Source: Candidatus Berkelbacteria bacterium (GTDB taxonomy: Bacteria > Patescibacteriota > UBA1384 > DTJR01). Taken from it: a stretch of DNA of 41,491 bases. The notes under the pieces are model-generated. The model did no database searches. It was given only the letters and a program-made list of their open reading frames with translations, and was not told the origin of the DNA. Shown in pieces: positions 39,129 to 41,491 of this stretch; within the stretch, counting starts at the first letter, position 1, and every line of letters begins with the position of its first letter. The stretch covers positions 1 to 41,491 of the forward strand of contig JAOUGE010000008.1 in assembly GCA_029865605.1 (NCBI GenBank). The letters are read 5' to 3'. The position numbers and the translations under genes were made by a program.

Positions 39129-39177
39129 GCCACGCGGATTCGTGGCGCACGTTGGCCACGGAAACGTGGCAAGGAGG
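39129..39177 (+). promoter_or_regulatory. Tandem identical-stem hairpins next to the ribosome site
   Basis: GCCACG-cggatt-CGTGGC (39129-39146) and GCCACG-GAAA-CGTGGC (39155-39170, a GNRA tetraloop) share the same stem. AAGGAGG (39171-39177), the ribosome site of the next gene, follows with no gap. The arms can exchange partners, so alternative folds are possible. Confidence 0.6.
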
Positions 39178-39185
39178 TCGCAGGT

Positions 39186-40520
39186 ATGAGACGGAACTTG
39201 GCGGCCCTGGCCGCCCTGATGTTGGCGTTCGCCGTTCTGATGCCCGGCATCGCCTCGGCCCAGCTGGGATTTGGGGAGGCGCTGCTGGGCTCACTGTTGT
39301 TCAACCAACTCGACCAGTTCGCTCGCGCTCCCACGGAGCGGGGCGTGGTGGTCGCCGGCCTTTCGATCAACCTCTTGTACAGAGGGGGTCGGGTAGGCAC
39401 GGCCACGGATCCGACTCAACTCAGAGTTGGGTTGCCCAGCTGGCGCGACTGGGGGATTGAGGTGACCCCGCTGGTGATGGGGAAGCCGAACCTCCTGACG
39501 CCCAAGGCGTGGGCGCTTTACTTTCTCGGTCACGAGGAACATCGGATGTTCAAGGTGCTCAAGCCGAGGGAAAGGGCGCCAAACGGCATGGCGATGGGCC
39601 GGCTCGACTTCGGGTCGATTCGGCTCGACACGAGCGACATTCTCGACCGCGGCGACGCGGTTGGGGAGGCCGTTGGTGTTGTCGAGATGTACTTTGGCAA
39701 CGGCAAGAAGCAATTGCCGCTGTTCTTTGGCATCTTCAAGAGCGGGTACAGGGACTCGGCGGCGGTTCCATTCAAGTTGGTGTTGACGGACCCCGACGAG
39801 TTCTTGCGAACGCTTAACGATCCGGACTACCATCGGGGAGCCGAGTTCGTAACTGGCTTCTATCCGATGGTCCCGGTCGTGGGGGCTTCGCAGTACCCCA
39901 TCGACCCACGTCTTGCTGAGGAGCGCGGCTTGGCGGCGCAAGCTCAAGCGGCCGGCATTCCGCCCGAAGGTTCGGTTGAGGTGAGCGAAAGCTCGCCCTA
40001 TGCCGAGTCATTCGGACCAGCGGATCCACCGCCGCAACAGCCGCCCGCTCAGTTCTTCAACCCTGTGGCAGATGACGGGGGGAACACCTGCTCCTGCATG
40101 GGCGACCGCAAGATCATCCACCGCAGGGCGCGGATCGTTGGCCATCTCCCCGTCTGCGACCAGGTTCTGGCTCCTTGTGTCTTTGAGGTCAAGCAGAATC
40201 CCGACCTTGAAGAGAACAAGGTCAACCCGTTCGTCTTCTTTCTCTGGAAGGATGGGCGGATTATCCGCCCTCGCTCGTTTGTACTTGAGCGGGGGACGGG
40301 GGAGGTCCAGACCTGGGGTTTGAACCCCGACGGGATGTTGCAGTTGGATGCCCCGGGCGGGCAACACATGGACGATAGGACGGGGACCCATCCGGGGGAG
40401 AAAGTGAAGTTCGGCTACATCCTCCGCGAAGGGGACGGCGCTGTCTTCATCGGCGAGGCCACTTTCCCAGCGAAAGGAAAGGGACTGTGGCTGCCATACG
40501 ATCTGAACCACGGACAGTAG
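39186..40520 (+). CDS. Secreted protein of unknown function, GC-rich
   Basis: 444 aa from the ATG at 39186 with AAGGAGG 8 nt upstream. The signal peptide MRRNLAALAALMLAFAVLMP (1-20) extends to an ASAQ cleavage site near 25. The mature part has an N-terminal domain (about 26-255), a Pro/Gln-rich linker (about 260-310) and a C-terminal domain (about 320-444) with CSCMG and two more cysteines, likely disulphide-bonded. No family recognised. Codons favour G/C in third position, unlike every gene to the left. It is followed 32 nt later by another secreted-protein gene. Confidence 0.7.
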   Translation: MRRNLAALAALMLAFAVLMPGIASAQLGFGEALLGSLLFNQLDQFARAPTERGVVVAGLSINLLYRGGRVGTATDPTQLRVGLPSWRDWGIEVTPLVMGKPNLLTPKAWALYFLGHEEHRMFKVLKPRERAPNGMAMGRLDFGSIRLDTSDILDRGDAVGEAVGVVEMYFGNGKKQLPLFFGIFKSGYRDSAAVPFKLVLTDPDEFLRTLNDPDYHRGAEFVTGFYPMVPVVGASQYPIDPRLAEERGLAAQAQAAGIPPEGSVEVSESSPYAESFGPADPPPQQPPAQFFNPVADDGGNTCSCMGDRKIIHRRARIVGHLPVCDQVLAPCVFEVKQNPDLEENKVNPFVFFLWKDGRIIRPRSFVLERGTGEVQTWGLNPDGMLQLDAPGGQHMDDRTGTHPGEKVKFGYILREGDGAVFIGEATFPAKGKGLWLPYDLNHGQ

Positions 40521-40552
40521 CCCGGAAGGGCAGAAAGCGAGAGTGTCGAAGA

Positions 40553-41491
40553 TGCGTACGATCACAGCCGTTGTGTTGTTCCTGCTCCTTCTAGGTGTAG
40601 TTCAGGCCCAGGAGAGCAGCATTCAGTTCTACGGGGAGGAGAGGTCATCGGCCAGCTCGGCGCAGTCTGCACCACAAAGCGTCGAGGCGACGGTCAGTGT
40701 GACTGGCACAACGCAGTTGCGCTTCGACTGGAACCGTGCGCTTACGGCGGCCGAGGCGGCTTTCCTGGCCTCTGTCCCGGACAAGCGTGACTCGTCCGGG
40801 CAGAACTATCGAAAGCTGATCGAAGCCTGCTTCCGGACGATTCCACCTGTTGCCCACCCGCCTGTTCGCATTCAGGCGAGTTGCGGCAACGTCACGTTCC
40901 TGAACTACGGGCAGTCCGACGGGAACGTGACCTACAACTATGGCTACTACTGCCGGCTTTTGCAGCCGGCGGATGCTAGCCATGAGTTCGAGGGTGTGGC
41001 CAGGGTCAAGGTCCCGGTCATTCAGGGGCCTCCTGGAACTCCCGGCCAACCCGGAGGACGAGGCCCGCAGGGTTACCCTGGTGAGCAAGGGCTTCCTGGC
41101 CCGCCTGGCGGACAGGGTCCGCAAGGCCCTCCGGGTGTGACGACGGTGGTGACACGGCAAGAGGTCGTGCACCACGTCAGCTACTCTCTCACTCTGAACG
41201 CCTCCCCGACCGGAATGTGGGGGGCGGTACCGTTCGGCTGCGGCCAGCAGTCAAACGGCACTAACGTTTTCTACGGCAACTCTGGGTTCGGCGGCGGGTT
41301 CTCGTACGCCGGCCCGACGAACTTCAACTTTAGCCAGTCGTCTAGCCTCCGTGGCGGGAACAACTGGGCGTCTGGCGGCCGTGCCACGGGCGGCAATGCT
41401 GCCGGTGGCGCAGGTTACGGTGGTGCCGGTTATGGCGGCTCTGGCTACGGCTATGGTGGCCAGGGCGGTTCTGGATACGGCTTCGGCGGCC
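40553..41491 (+). CDS. Secreted collagen-like, Gly/Tyr-rich protein, truncated at window end
   Basis: 313 codons, open to the edge. It begins MRTITAVVLFLLLLGVVQAQ, a signal peptide. Residues of about 22-160 form a globular region with four cysteines. Residues of about 162-200 are collagen-type Gly-X-Y triplets (GPPGTPGQPGGRGPQGYPG and more). A Val/Thr-rich stretch and an aromatic region with NFNFSQSSS follow. The end is a GYGG/GSGYG-type glycine-tyrosine repeat. Such proteins form surface fibres or matrices. Start choice rests on the signal peptide; the ribosome site is weak. GC-rich like the gene before it. Confidence 0.75.

Noticed and set aside
39291-40565. Long antisense open frames (218, 185 and 107 codons) in the GC-rich tail
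   Set aside because: They are shadows typical of GC-rich genes; the plus-strand reading has a signal peptide, ribosome site and coherent domains.
41034-41140. Gly-X-Y segment as a tandem DNA repeat
   Set aside because: The codons vary between triplets, so the periodicity is at protein level rather than a nucleotide satellite.
1-41491. CRISPR array, toxin-antitoxin pair, prophage or restriction system
   Set aside because: No regularly spaced direct repeats and no recognisable nuclease, integrase, capsid or methylase-endonuclease genes were found. The FkbM and Methyltransf_11 proteins are glycan-type methyltransferases.

Overview
The window looks like a chromosome fragment of an uncultivated, small-genome bacterium, most likely of the Patescibacteria (Candidate Phyla Radiation). 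This is an inference from gene content and style: a compact type IV pilus operon with a lone CheY-like receiver, a DUF5652-type membrane protein, many membrane glycosyltransferases, a delta-prime-like protein with no Walker A motif, a type 2-like IleRS, and AT-rich genes packed with overlaps. No 16S rRNA gene is present to settle it. From about 39.05 kb the sequence becomes abruptly GC-rich and may be foreign DNA or an assembly join.

Layout. 1-6.6 kb (minus strand): receiver, PilB, PilC, then four prepilin-like proteins, one carrying a beta-propeller. A separately promoted, truncated canonical prepilin begins at the left edge. 6.8-9.2 kb: exonuclease III, a DUF5652-like protein, tRNA-Asn and mnmA. 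9.3-22.4 kb: a cell-surface glycan block with two multi-TM GT-C enzymes, DPM1-like and other GT2 enzymes, GT4 enzymes fused to FkbM or GT2 domains, a SAM methyltransferase and anchored extracytoplasmic proteins. 22.5-26.4 kb: tRNA-Pro, a site-2 protease, L28, a zinc ribbon, delta-prime, a TPR protein, tRNA-Thr(TGT)/tRNA-Tyr and an FkbM methyltransferase. 26.5-32.6 kb: tRNA-Thr(GGT), rpmG, tRNA-Trp, ileS, rodA, secE, nusG, rplK. 33.4-38.8 kb: dprA, topA, recR, a zinc ribbon and cysS. 39.1-41.5 kb: two secreted proteins, the second collagen-like and cut by the window end.

How it fits together. The left half builds the envelope: pili, surface-protein or polysaccharide glycosylation and anchored beta-rich proteins. 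The right half is housekeeping: translation, cell wall elongation, and DNA repair and uptake processing. DprA is consistent with pilus-driven DNA uptake.

Most notable observations. (1) tRNA-Pro and tRNA-Tyr are each followed by a homologous structured element of about 150 bp that ends in a duplicate of that tRNA's own 3' end. A hairpin in the element keeps its loop while its stem covaries. (2) Two MITE-like elements of 133 and 136 bp share terminal inverted repeats beginning CCAGGTAGT; one supplies the C-terminus of a glycosyltransferase. (3) There are several further 90-210 bp imperfect palindromes between genes. (4) Many operon-leading genes have a -10 box 5-10 nt before the start codon, which suggests systematic leaderless transcription. 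(5) A prepilin is fused to an LVIVD-type propeller. (6) A strong promoter is followed about 32 nt later by an intrinsic terminator just before the GC-rich secreted-protein locus, whose leader carries two identical-stem hairpins against the Shine-Dalgarno sequence.
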